Both the position numbers and the translations under genes were made by a program. Positions 52,620-59,516 of a stretch of 59,516 bases of DNA are shown piece after piece. The notes beneath the pieces are model-generated. The model searched no databases. It was given only the letters and a program-made list of their open reading frames with translations, and was not told the origin of the DNA. The stretch spans positions 1 to 59,516 of the forward strand of contig JAUHYP010000017.1 of the NCBI GenBank assembly GCA_030426265.1. Reading direction: 5' to 3'. This DNA is from Gammaproteobacteria bacterium. GTDB taxonomy: Bacteria; Pseudomonadota; Gammaproteobacteria; Xanthomonadales; SZUA-36. How positions within the stretch are numbered: the first letter of the stretch is position 1; every line of letters begins with the position of its first letter.

Positions 52620-53780
52620 ATGAACCGGGCCCGCGAGGCCGCCGCGCACAGGGGGGAAATGGCCAACCCGTACCTCAGCACCGAACGCCTGCCGGAGTCC
52701 CTGGTGGTCCGGATTCATGGCCCGTGGCTGTTCGAGCACGTCAGTGAACTCGAGGAAGCCTCCCGCATGGTCCGGGAAGCGGCGGACCGCCACGTGGAGT
52801 TCCGTTGCGACGACCTCGAGGAGATCGACATCGCCGGCGCCTGGGTGCTCTACGACCGGGCGCAACAGCTGCGCGAAACCGGTCTGACCTCGGAGTTCAA
52901 GGGCTTCGACGCGGCGCATTTCAAGTTCCTGCAGCACATCATCGACGCGGCGGCCATCCGCGAGCACGCCCATGACCTGGACGCGCGCCGACCCGCGCAC
53001 CCGATCCGCGCCGCGCTGGTCGGCATCGGCCGGATCGTGACCCGTGGCGTCGAGGACACCGGCCAGGTCACCCGCTGGCTGGGCGAGGGCCTGCGCCTGC
53101 CCACCCGCATGATGCTCCGCGAGACCATCACCCAGCTGTACCAGGCGGGGGTGCAGGCCATTCCCGTGGTCATGATGATCAGCTTCCTGATCGGCATTGT
53201 GCTGGCTTACCAGGGCGCCAGCCAGCTCCAGCGCCTCGGCGCCCAGGTGTTCGTCGTCGACATGGTGAGCATCGCCGTCGTGCGGGAAATGGGCGCCCTG
53301 CTGGCGGCGATCATGGTCGCGGGCCGCTCGGGCAGCGCCTTTGCCGCCTCCCTGGGCACCATGAAGCTGAACGAGGAGGTGGACGCCATGCAGGTGATGG
53401 GGCTCAATCCCACGCGCATGCTGGTGTTGCCGCGCATCTTCGCCCTCGTGATCGCGCTGCCCGCCCTGACCCTGTTCGCGAACGCCGCGGGGCTGGCCGG
53501 TGGCGCCCTGATCACCATCGGGGCGCTCGACGTCAGCACCCTGCAGTTCGTCGAACGCGTGTCCGCGAGCACGGACATGAACGACTTTCTCGCCGGCCTG
53601 ATCAAGACCCCCGTCTTCGCCTTCCTGATCGCCGCCGTCGGCACCCTGCGCGGCATGCAGGTGCGGCGCTCCGCGGAGGAACTGGGCCTCAAGACCACCG
53701 AGGCCGTGGTGCTGTCCATCGTGCTGATCATCTGCGCCGACGCCTTCTTCACCACCGTGTACACGAGGATCGGGTTTTGA
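52620..53780 (+). CDS. MlaE-family permease with fused N-terminal STAS domain
   Basis: 386 residues. The first 120 residues (VVRIHGPWLFEHVSELEEAS, CDDLEEIDIAGAWVLYDRAQ) form a STAS domain like MlaB. The rest is an MlaE permease with VQAIPVVMMISFLIGIVLAYQ, VREMGALLAAIMVAGRSGSAFAA written here in two parts across the EMGALL and GRSGSAF motifs, and LNEEVDAMQVMGLNP. Such proteins move phospholipids or other lipids between membranes with an MCE partner. An alternative ATG at 52659 sits after a G-run and would trim 13 residues. The start of mlaF overlaps the stop codon (TTGA). Confidence 0.92.
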   Translation: MNRAREAAAHRGEMANPYLSTERLPESLVVRIHGPWLFEHVSELEEASRMVREAADRHVEFRCDDLEEIDIAGAWVLYDRAQQLRETGLTSEFKGFDAAHFKFLQHIIDAAAIREHAHDLDARRPAHPIRAALVGIGRIVTRGVEDTGQVTRWLGEGLRLPTRMMLRETITQLYQAGVQAIPVVMMISFLIGIVLAYQGASQLQRLGAQVFVVDMVSIAVVREMGALLAAIMVAGRSGSAFAASLGTMKLNEEVDAMQVMGLNPTRMLVLPRIFALVIALPALTLFANAAGLAGGALITIGALDVSTLQFVERVSASTDMNDFLAGLIKTPVFAFLIAAVGTLRGMQVRRSAEELGLKTTEAVVLSIVLIICADAFFTTVYTRIGF

Positions 53781-54556
53781 ACGAGCCCATCATCGAGGTG
53801 CGCGGCCTGGTGAACCGCTTCGGCCACCAGGTGGTCCACGACCACCTGGACCTGTCCGTGCGCCGTGACGAGATCCTGGGCCTGGTGGGCGGCTCCGGCT
53901 CGGGCAAGTCCGTGTTGATGCGCAGCATCCTGGGCCTGCACCCCTACAACGAGGGCGAGATCACGGTCATGGACCAGCGCATCCGCTACGGCGAGGCCGG
54001 CCCCTCGACCTGCTGGGGCGTTCTGTTCCAGGGCGGCGCCCTGCTCTCGAACCTGACGGTGCAGGAAAACGTGGAGCTGCCCATCGCCCTGCATTCGGAC
54101 ATGCCCCTGCAGACGCGCCATGAACTGGCGAGCCTGAAGCTGATCATGGTGGGCCTGCCCCTGTCGGCCGCCGACAAGTACCCCTCGGAGCTGTCCGGCG
54201 GCATGCGAAAACGCGTCGCGCTGGCGCGCGCGCTGGCCATGGAACCGCGCATCCTGTTCCTGGACGAGCCCACCGCCGGTCTTGACCCCATTGCCGCGAC
54301 AGAGTTTGATGAGCTGATCACCTACCTTCACGACAACCTCGACCTGACCATCCTGATGATCACCCACGACGTGGACAGCCTGTTCAACACCTGCAACCGG
54401 ATCGCGGTGCTGGTCGACCAGCAGGTGCGCGTGGGCACCGCCGAGGAAATCATCGGCGACACCCATCCCTGGATTCGCGAGTATTTCGGCGCGCCGCGTT
54501 CGAAACGGGCCTGGCTGGCGAAACAGGCCTCGGAGCAGGAGCGGCGCCGTGGCTGA
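53777..54556 (+). CDS. MlaF-family lipid transport ATPase
   Basis: 259 residues from a TTG overlapping the previous stop codon. Walker A GLVGGSGSGKSVLMRSILG, Q-loop in GVLFQGGALLSNLTV, signature ELSGGMRKRVALARAL, Walker B RILFLDEPTAGLDPI and H-loop MITHDVDSLF. FQGGALLSNLTVQENV is a hallmark of the MlaF group. It powers the MlaE permease encoded before it. An 8-bp overlap with the MCE gene follows, so all parts are made together. Confidence 0.94.
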   Translation: MNEPIIEVRGLVNRFGHQVVHDHLDLSVRRDEILGLVGGSGSGKSVLMRSILGLHPYNEGEITVMDQRIRYGEAGPSTCWGVLFQGGALLSNLTVQENVELPIALHSDMPLQTRHELASLKLIMVGLPLSAADKYPSELSGGMRKRVALARALAMEPRILFLDEPTAGLDPIAATEFDELITYLHDNLDLTILMITHDVDSLFNTCNRIAVLVDQQVRVGTAEEIIGDTHPWIREYFGAPRSKRAWLAKQASEQERRRG

Positions 54557-55478
54557 CCGCAACCTCGCCGTCGGCCTGTTCGTCATCTCCGCCATCGTGC
54601 TCGGCGTCGTGCTGGCGGTTTGGATCACGGGCAAGCGCGGCACCGAACCGGTGACCGACTACCACGTGCTGATCACTTCCGACGTCAGCGGCCTCACCCT
54701 GGGCGGACCCGTGTACTTCATGGGTGTGCAGGTGGGCGGTGTCACAGACCTGGCCATCGAACCCGGCAATCCGGCCCGGGTGCGCGTGCGCATCCGCGTC
54801 GACCAGTCCACACCGGTGGACACCGGCACCTGGGCGACCCTGGCGGCGCAGGGCATTACCGGGGTCTCCGTGATCAACCTGTCGACCGAGCCCGGGGACC
54901 ACGCGAGACTGCGGGTCGCCGAGGGCGAGTCGCTGCCGGTCATCCCCTACCGGGACACGGGCTTCTCGGCGCTGCTGTCGACCGCGCCGGCGGTGCTGGA
55001 CAAGGTGGACCAGTTGCTGGCCAATGCCAATGCCCTGTTCACCGAGGAAAACCGGGCCGCCGTGGCCGAACTGCTGGCCAGCGCGCGCTCCCTCGGCAAT
55101 ACCCTCGCCGCGCGGGAGGACGAAATCGCCGCCTTGCCGGGCAGCCTGGAAGCCACGATGCGCGACGTCCGCTCCGTGGTCGAGCGGCTCGACCGCCTGG
55201 TCGCCGAAGCCGGGCCGCGCACCGCCGCCGCCATCGCCAACCTGGAGACCGCCACGGCCGAATTGAGCGCCCTGGGGGCGCGCCTGGACGAATGGGTCAC
55301 GCGCCACGACGCCGACGTGCAGGCCTTCACCACCCAGGGCCTGGGCCAGGTGCCGCAACTGGTGACCGAAACCCGGAGCACCGTGCGGGAAATGCGCAAG
55401 CTGATGGAAGAACTGCGCAATGAACCCTCCCGCGCCCTGTACCGCCCGGCCAGCGAGGCCATCGAGGTGGAGGATTGA
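54549..55478 (+). CDS. MCE-domain lipid-binding protein (MlaD family)
   Basis: 309 residues from a GTG. One N-terminal membrane anchor (LAVGLFVISAIVLGVVLAVWI), then an MCE domain: DVSGLTLGGPVYFMGVQVGGV and ITGVSVINLSTEPG. A long helical C-terminal region of about 170 residues (LLASARSLGNTLAAREDEIA) follows, longer than in E. coli MlaD and closer to PqiB/YebT or actinobacterial MCE layouts. It would form a hexameric channel that carries lipids across the periplasm. The 3' end is 1 bp from the next lipoprotein gene. Confidence 0.92.
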   Translation: MADRNLAVGLFVISAIVLGVVLAVWITGKRGTEPVTDYHVLITSDVSGLTLGGPVYFMGVQVGGVTDLAIEPGNPARVRVRIRVDQSTPVDTGTWATLAAQGITGVSVINLSTEPGDHARLRVAEGESLPVIPYRDTGFSALLSTAPAVLDKVDQLLANANALFTEENRAAVAELLASARSLGNTLAAREDEIAALPGSLEATMRDVRSVVERLDRLVAEAGPRTAAAIANLETATAELSALGARLDEWVTRHDADVQAFTTQGLGQVPQLVTETRSTVREMRKLMEELRNEPSRALYRPASEAIEVED

Positions 55479-55479
55479 G

Positions 55480-56070
55480 ATGAACGGATGCCGCACCCTG
55501 CTGCTCATTGCCGCCTGCGCCGCGCTGAGCGCCTGCACGGCCGGGCTGCTGGACTCCAACGCCCCCCCGGAGAGCGTCTGGTGGCTGGAGCCGACCACGC
55601 TGCAGGCGGACGAGGCGACGCGCGGACGGTCGCTGGTGCTCGACCTCACGGTGGTGCCCGGCCTGGACACGGACCGGATGCTGAACCTCGACGACGCCGC
55701 GCGCCTGAACCACTACGCCGGGGCCCACTGGCCGGATCATTTGCCGGAATTGCTGGGCTCACTGGCCGAGCGCAGCCTGGAAACCGCCGGCTGGGACGAC
55801 GTCCGCACCGGCGACTACGCCCGTGAAGGAGAGTGCCTGCTGCGCCTGGAAGCACGGCGCTTCTGGGGCCGCCTGGGCAGTGAGCAGGCCACCCGCGCGG
55901 TCGAGGTCAGCCTGGACGGGCGCTTCGAATGCGCCGGTGAAGCGCGCACCGTGTCTTTCGGCCTGGCTGAGCTGGTGACGGAGCAGCGCATGGGCGCCAT
56001 CGTGGCGGCCTTCCAGCGGGCAATGGACCAGGGCATGGCGTCGCTGTCGACGCAGATCACGCCCCCCTGA
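55480..56070 (+). CDS. ABC transport auxiliary lipoprotein (PqiC-like)
   Basis: 196 residues with lipoprotein signal LLLIAACAALSACTAG (lipobox LSAC). The mature part reads SVWWLEPTTLQAD, LVLDLTVVPGLDTDRML and continues with a helical segment near HLPELLGSLAERSLE, the layout of the PqiC/ABC-type transport auxiliary lipoprotein family. These sit at the outer membrane and dock with the MCE tunnel. It is the last gene of the mlaE-mlaF-mlaD unit; a soluble MlaC shuttle is missing, so this lipoprotein is the natural outer-membrane partner. Confidence 0.87.
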   Translation: MNGCRTLLLIAACAALSACTAGLLDSNAPPESVWWLEPTTLQADEATRGRSLVLDLTVVPGLDTDRMLNLDDAARLNHYAGAHWPDHLPELLGSLAERSLETAGWDDVRTGDYAREGECLLRLEARRFWGRLGSEQATRAVEVSLDGRFECAGEARTVSFGLAELVTEQRMGAIVAAFQRAMDQGMASLSTQITPP

Positions 56071-56083
56071 GGGCCCTCGGCCC

Positions 56084-56977
56084 GTGACATCGAAGCCAGC
56101 CACCACCGGGAACGCGGCGGTCGCCGACGCGCATTCCGGCGAATTCCCGACCCCGCCACCATGGGAAATGGTCCTGGACCATCCCGCCTGGTCCCCCTAT
56201 GCCACGCAACTGCGGGCCCTGCCCCGGGATCGTTTCCCCACGGCAGCGGACCTGTCCGAGCTGCTGGGCCCGGGCCAGCGCACGACCTCGGGCCGGCCGA
56301 TCCGTTTCGAGACGCCCGACGTCATCGAGGCGCGGGAGGGTGAAGGCGCCTACGAGCGGGAGATCGCCGAGACGGGCCGCGTGTCCACGCGCCCGGGCAG
56401 CCTGCACGACCTCTGCAACGCCCTGGCCTGGGCGCGGTTTCCCCGGCTCAAGGCGCAACTGAACGCCCTGCACATCGAGGCCCTGCCGGACTCCCGGCCG
56501 GGACGCCGGGGGCCGGTGCGCGACGCCCTCACGCTGTTCGACGAATGCGGCCTGGTGGTCACCTGTCCTGAACGCGCGCCCCTGGAAGCCCTGGCCGCCC
56601 ACGACTGGGCCCGGGTGTTCGGCCGCTCGGGCGAGCGCTGGGGGGCAGAACTGGACGCCTGGCTGGTGGGGCATGCCAGCCTCGAGAAGTGGTTCGCCCC
56701 CTACAAGGCCATGACCGGCCATTGCCTGCTGCTGCACACGCCATCGGGGCCGGCGAATGCCACCATGGTCGATACATGGGCGGCCGAGGCCTGGCGGCGT
56801 CCGGACGGACCCCGGCGCCCGGCGGACCTGTGTCCCCTGCCCTTCACCGGCATCCCCGGCTGGTCGTTCGAGCCCCAGGATGCGGCGTTCTACGACGACC
56901 CGTCGGTGTTTCGCCCGCCGGCGCCGTCACGTTCCCCGCCGCCGGTGTTCGAAGTCTCCGCGCCGTCGCGCCGGTAA
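56084..56977 (+). CDS. DUF3025 family protein
   Basis: 297 residues from a GTG 13 bp after the mla lipoprotein gene. GSLHDLCNALAWARFPRLKAQLNALH and RGPVRDALTLFDECGLVV are the conserved core of DUF3025, a family of unknown function in beta- and gammaproteobacteria. FTGIPGWSFEPQDAAFYDD near the C terminus is also typical. No signal peptide or span, so it is probably cytoplasmic. It ends with an 88-bp tail-to-tail overlap with the GNAT gene, and its last 25 residues are Pro/Ser-rich. Confidence 0.88.
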   Translation: MTSKPATTGNAAVADAHSGEFPTPPPWEMVLDHPAWSPYATQLRALPRDRFPTAADLSELLGPGQRTTSGRPIRFETPDVIEAREGEGAYEREIAETGRVSTRPGSLHDLCNALAWARFPRLKAQLNALHIEALPDSRPGRRGPVRDALTLFDECGLVVTCPERAPLEALAAHDWARVFGRSGERWGAELDAWLVGHASLEKWFAPYKAMTGHCLLLHTPSGPANATMVDTWAAEAWRRPDGPRRPADLCPLPFTGIPGWSFEPQDAAFYDDPSVFRPPAPSRSPPPVFEVSAPSRR

Positions 56978-58185
56978 GGCAGCCATCCCGCGGCATGCTC
57001 GCCCCAGGCCTGGCTGTGGGCCCGCTCCTGTTCCAGGAAGGCGGCAATGGCGCGACGAAACCGTTCGTCCCGGATCCAGTGCACCGAACGGGTGGTCACC
57101 GGCTCGAATCCGCGCAACAGCTTGTGCTCGCCCTGGGTGCCGGGGTCGAAGACCTTCAGGCCCCGCTCGATGGCGAACTCGATGCCCTGGTAGAAACAGG
57201 TCTCGAAATGCAGGCAGTCGACGCTGGCCAGCGCGCCCCACCAGCGGCCGTAGAGCCGTTCCGCGTCGAACAGGAACAGGGCGCCCGCAACGACTTCGCT
57301 CCCGCCCTTGGCTTCGCTCCCGCCCCTGGCTTCGCTCTCGGCATCACCTCCGCGCCGGGCGACGACCAGCATCAACTGGTCTGACATGCGCTCACGCAGC
57401 AATTCGAAGAACTCCCGGGTGAGGTACCCCGTGTGCCCGCTGCGTTCTAGGAACGTCTGGACGTAGCAGCGGTAGTAGGCCGCCCAGTCGGCGTCTTCGA
57501 TGTCGGGGCCGAGATGGCGCTCCAGCGTCACGCCCTGCGCCGCCACGCGGCGCCGCTCCTTGCGCAGGTTCTTCCGCCGCGAGGAGCGCAGGCCCGCCAG
57601 GAAATCATCGAAATGCGCGTAGCCGGGGTTGTGGAAATGGAACTGCACGTCCTGGCGCAGGAGCAGCGCCGCCTCGCTGCCCTGCGGCCGCAGGGCCGCC
57701 AGGCTGGCGGCGTCCGGGAACAGCAGGTGCCATCCGGACAGGCCGAGCGCTTCGGCCTCCTTGCGAATCCTCGCGACGACGGCATCGCCCATGGCGGCCG
57801 GGTCTTCGCCCGCCGCGAGCCCCAGGCGCGGCCCGACGCTGGGGCAGAAGGGCACCGCGGTCAGCAGCTTCGGATAGTAGGCGAGCCCATGGCGTGACCA
57901 GGCCTCGGCCCAGCCCCAGTCGAAGACGAACTCCCCGTAGGAGTGCGCCTTGAGATAGAGCGGCATGGCGGCGACCGCCGAGCCGTCGCGCTCCAGCAGC
58001 AGGTGATGCGGCGTCCAGCCGCCGGCCGCGTCGGCCGAGCCGCTGTCCTCCAGTGTGCTGAGGAAGGCATGGCGCAGGAATGGATTGCCGCAGGAAAACA
58101 GCCGGTCCCAGGATTCGGCTTCGATGTCGGCCATACTGTCAAGCCAACGGGTGGCGAGCCCGTCGTCCGTCGGGACCTCCGTCAT
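56890..58185 (-). CDS. FemAB-like GNAT-fold protein (PF04339 type)
   Basis: 431 residues. A tandem acyltransferase-fold protein: WDRLFSCGNPFLRHAFLSTL near the start, EFVFDWGWAEAWSRHGLAYYPKLL, HNPGYAHFDDFLAGLRSSRRKNLRKERR, and TRSVHWIRDERFRRAIAAFL near the end, characteristic of the proteobacterial FemAB-like group (often labelled DUF482). Its substrate is not known; peptidoglycan or amino-acid acylation is often proposed. A Gly/Ser/Glu/Ala stretch at about residues 282-297 comes from an 18-bp repeat. The last 27 residues are Gly-rich and overlap the DUF3025 gene. It starts 1 bp after the epimerase stop, in the same operon. Confidence 0.86.
   Translation of the reverse strand: MTEVPTDDGLATRWLDSMADIEAESWDRLFSCGNPFLRHAFLSTLEDSGSADAAGGWTPHHLLLERDGSAVAAMPLYLKAHSYGEFVFDWGWAEAWSRHGLAYYPKLLTAVPFCPSVGPRLGLAAGEDPAAMGDAVVARIRKEAEALGLSGWHLLFPDAASLAALRPQGSEAALLLRQDVQFHFHNPGYAHFDDFLAGLRSSRRKNLRKERRRVAAQGVTLERHLGPDIEDADWAAYYRCYVQTFLERSGHTGYLTREFFELLRERMSDQLMLVVARRGGDAESEARGGSEAKGGSEVVAGALFLFDAERLYGRWWGALASVDCLHFETCFYQGIEFAIERGLKVFDPGTQGEHKLLRGFEPVTTRSVHWIRDERFRRAIAAFLEQERAHSQAWGEHAAGWLPYRRDGAETSNTGGGERDGAGGRNTDGSS
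57294..57341. repeat. 18-bp tandem repeat inside the GNAT gene
   Basis: CTTCGCTCCCGCCCYTGG occurs at 57294-57311 and 57312-57329, and a partial third copy runs from 57330 to about 57341. On the minus strand it encodes Gly-Gly-Ser-Glu-Ala-Lys/Arg units. The length is a multiple of three, so copy-number change would keep the frame. Confidence 0.85.
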
Positions 58186-58186
58186 T

Positions 58187-59209
58187 TCAGCCGACCCGAT
58201 CCCCCCCGGCCGCCTGCGCGCCGGAATCCACCGGGAACGGGCCGTCGGCGAAGGTGCGGTCGTGGTAGCCCTTGCGTCCCACGGCCCGCGCCAGCGGACT
58301 GGCAAAGCCCTCGCCGGCTTCGAGGCAACGCAACACGTGGGCGAAATCGTGGCGCGGCGACCAGCCCAGGTCACGCCGGGCGCGGTGGTTGTCGTACACC
58401 CGGCCGATGGCGGGAAACATCCGCCACCCGGCCGTGGCATAGGCCGCGGCGAAGTCCGGGTAGTAGCGGGCCACGACCGCGGGCGCGTCCTCCAGCAGTG
58501 CCTGGCGGTCGTCACGGACAAAGGGCGTCGTGGCGCTGACGATGTAGCGCCCGAAGCCGAGCGCCGACGCACGTTCCGCGGCGCACAGGTGCGCCGAGAC
58601 CATGTCGGCCAGGTCGGCCCGCCGGAACAGCAGCTCGTTGGCCTTGAGGTTGTCGTCGGAATAGGCCTCGCGCCGGTCGACATCGTCGTCCTGTTCGGGA
58701 AAGAAGCGGGAGGTGCGCAGCACGATGCAGGGCAGTCCGTGGCGGCGGTGAAACAGCTCGCACAGGTCCTCGGCCGCCCGCTTGGTGACGCCATAGATGT
58801 TCTTCGGGATGGGCACGAGGTCCTCGTCGACCCAGACCGCCCCGGTGGCCTGGGCGCCGGGCGCCATCGCAGCCCCGAATACGCTGGTGGTGCTGGTGAA
58901 CACGAAGGCCTCAACCCCGCGCGCCAGGGCCGCCTCGAGCAGATTCAGGGTGCCCGTGACGTTCACGTCCACGAAGGCCTGCTTCGGATGGGTCGCCACG
59001 TGGGGTTTGTGCAGGGTGGCGGCGTGCAGGATGACGCGGCGGCCGGCCACGACCGCGTTCACCGCTGCCGCATCGCGCAGATCCACCCGGCGGTCGGTGA
59101 ACGGCCCGGGGCGAACGTCCAGTCCGAGCACGTCCGCCCCGGCTTGACGCAGGGTCCGTACGAGAGCTTCGCCGAGGTGACCGGAGGCGCCGGTGACGAG
59201 AAAGGACAT
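58187..59209 (-). CDS. NAD(P)-dependent epimerase/dehydratase
   Basis: 340 residues from an ATG at 59209. Extended SDR fold: FLVTGASGHLGEALVRTL with the nucleotide-binding Gly pattern, LHAATLHKPH, NVTGTLNLLEAA, TSTTSVFG and the catalytic IYGVTKRAAEDL (Tyr-x3-Lys). The C-terminal half differs from GalE and RfbB, so the substrate is not assigned; a nucleotide sugar or a small carbonyl is plausible. The operon continues with the FemAB-like gene 1 bp later. It is divergent from the XRE regulator, which may control it. Confidence 0.87.
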   Translation of the reverse strand: MSFLVTGASGHLGEALVRTLRQAGADVLGLDVRPGPFTDRRVDLRDAAAVNAVVAGRRVILHAATLHKPHVATHPKQAFVDVNVTGTLNLLEAALARGVEAFVFTSTTSVFGAAMAPGAQATGAVWVDEDLVPIPKNIYGVTKRAAEDLCELFHRRHGLPCIVLRTSRFFPEQDDDVDRREAYSDDNLKANELLFRRADLADMVSAHLCAAERASALGFGRYIVSATTPFVRDDRQALLEDAPAVVARYYPDFAAAYATAGWRMFPAIGRVYDNHRARRDLGWSPRHDFAHVLRCLEAGEGFASPLARAVGRKGYHDRTFADGPFPVDSGAQAAGGDRVG

Positions 59210-59404
59210 GGGTCCAGCATAGCGCGGCCCCACCGCAACGTGCATCTTCCATGCGCTCCGACGGGCAACGAAACCCAACAAGCCCGGATTTCTGGAAAAT
59301 TCGTGCTTATTCCCCGATATTCATCTCGTATTCTGCGCGGGAATTCCCAAGACTGGCCCCTGTGATCAACCACTTGGGCGCGGCACAGGCCGGGCGAGGA
59401 GCAC

Positions 59405-59516
59405 ATGATGAAATTCGGCGATTACCTGAAAGCGCAACGCGAAGCCCGGGGTTGGACCCAGCCCATGGCCGCGGAAAAGATCGGGATCGAGCAGTCCTAC
59501 CTCTCCAAGCTCGAGG
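59405..59516 (+). CDS. XRE-family helix-turn-helix protein, 3' truncated
   Basis: Only 37 codons lie inside the window. GAGGAG sits 2 bp upstream of two tandem ATGs. The translation MKFGDYLKAQREARGWTQPM, followed by AAEKIGIEQSYLSKLE, is a classic Cro/C1-type helix-turn-helix with the recognition helix at the end. Proteins of this type with the opening KFGDYLKxxRE often have a membrane span and a C-terminal domain, which cannot be seen here. It is divergent from the epimerase gene; the 195-bp gap between them is more AT-rich than the average and probably holds both promoters. Confidence 0.85.
   Translation, partial: MMKFGDYLKAQREARGWTQPMAAEKIGIEQSYLSKLE

Overview
The window is about 59.5 kb of very GC-rich, densely packed bacterial chromosome with 55 protein-coding genes that I can support. 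Two of them are cut by the window edges. I see no rRNA, tRNA, CRISPR array, transposase gene or phage gene, and no gene-free stretch longer than about 300 bases. The gene content points to a gammaproteobacterium, perhaps of the Xanthomonadales/Chromatiales type. The clues are an Rrf2-type SUF regulator ahead of sufBCDS, the AmgK-MurU peptidoglycan-recycling pair, a TfpZ-type pilin accessory protein, an Mla/MCE lipid transporter, a DUF3025 protein and an RND pump. The taxonomic placement is inference; no marker RNA gene is present.

Layout. 1-2900: two glycosyltransferases, the tail of a polysaccharide locus that extends left of the window. 2920-8320 (minus strand): iron-sulfur assembly operon, regulator-sufB-sufC-sufD-sufS. 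A 128-bp element made of GGGTCAGAGTAAA units lies between sufB and sufC. 8455-10118: amgK-murU. 10301-17210: a large lipoprotein, a Tat-type molybdenum hydroxylase pair (iorAB-like) and an M3 peptidase lipoprotein. 17250-32677: a second envelope-glycan cluster with a sulfotransferase, galE, rfbB-rfbA-methyltransferase-rfbC, five glycosyltransferase or GT-C-like genes, a DUF2304 protein, a further GT2 and an ABC exporter (Wzm/Wzt type).

32693-41528: mixed housekeeping and envelope genes: a LytS-like histidine kinase, an aminotransferase, tfpZ, a membrane Zn protease, small exported proteins, a lipid-anchored VOC protein, a LysE exporter, upp and a polytopic membrane protein. 41703-52444: ABC-2 transporter, DUF3137, a repeat-rich DUF4097 protein, an MFS carrier, a PAP2 phosphatase and an RND pump with its adaptor. 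52620-56070: mlaE(STAS)-mlaF-mlaD-lipoprotein operon. 56084-59516: DUF3025, a FemAB-like GNAT, an NAD-dependent epimerase, and the start of an XRE regulator.

How the genes work together. The central cluster can plausibly make dTDP-4-keto-6-deoxy sugars and UDP-galactose, assemble a glycan on a lipid carrier with cytoplasmic glycosyltransferases, and export it through Wzm/Wzt. A DPM-like GT2, DUF2304 and GT-C trio may add a further sugar on the periplasmic side. Regulatory features that can be read directly include near-consensus promoters at 10219-10247, 27741-27769 and 35914-35942, a dyad operator at 10228-10249, and repeated TACAAT boxes so close to start codons that the messages may be leaderless. 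Many starts are TTG or GTG in overlapping stop-start pairs. I report no clearly new multi-gene system. The most interesting items are the repeat element inside the suf operon and the DPM/DUF2304/GT-C trio.
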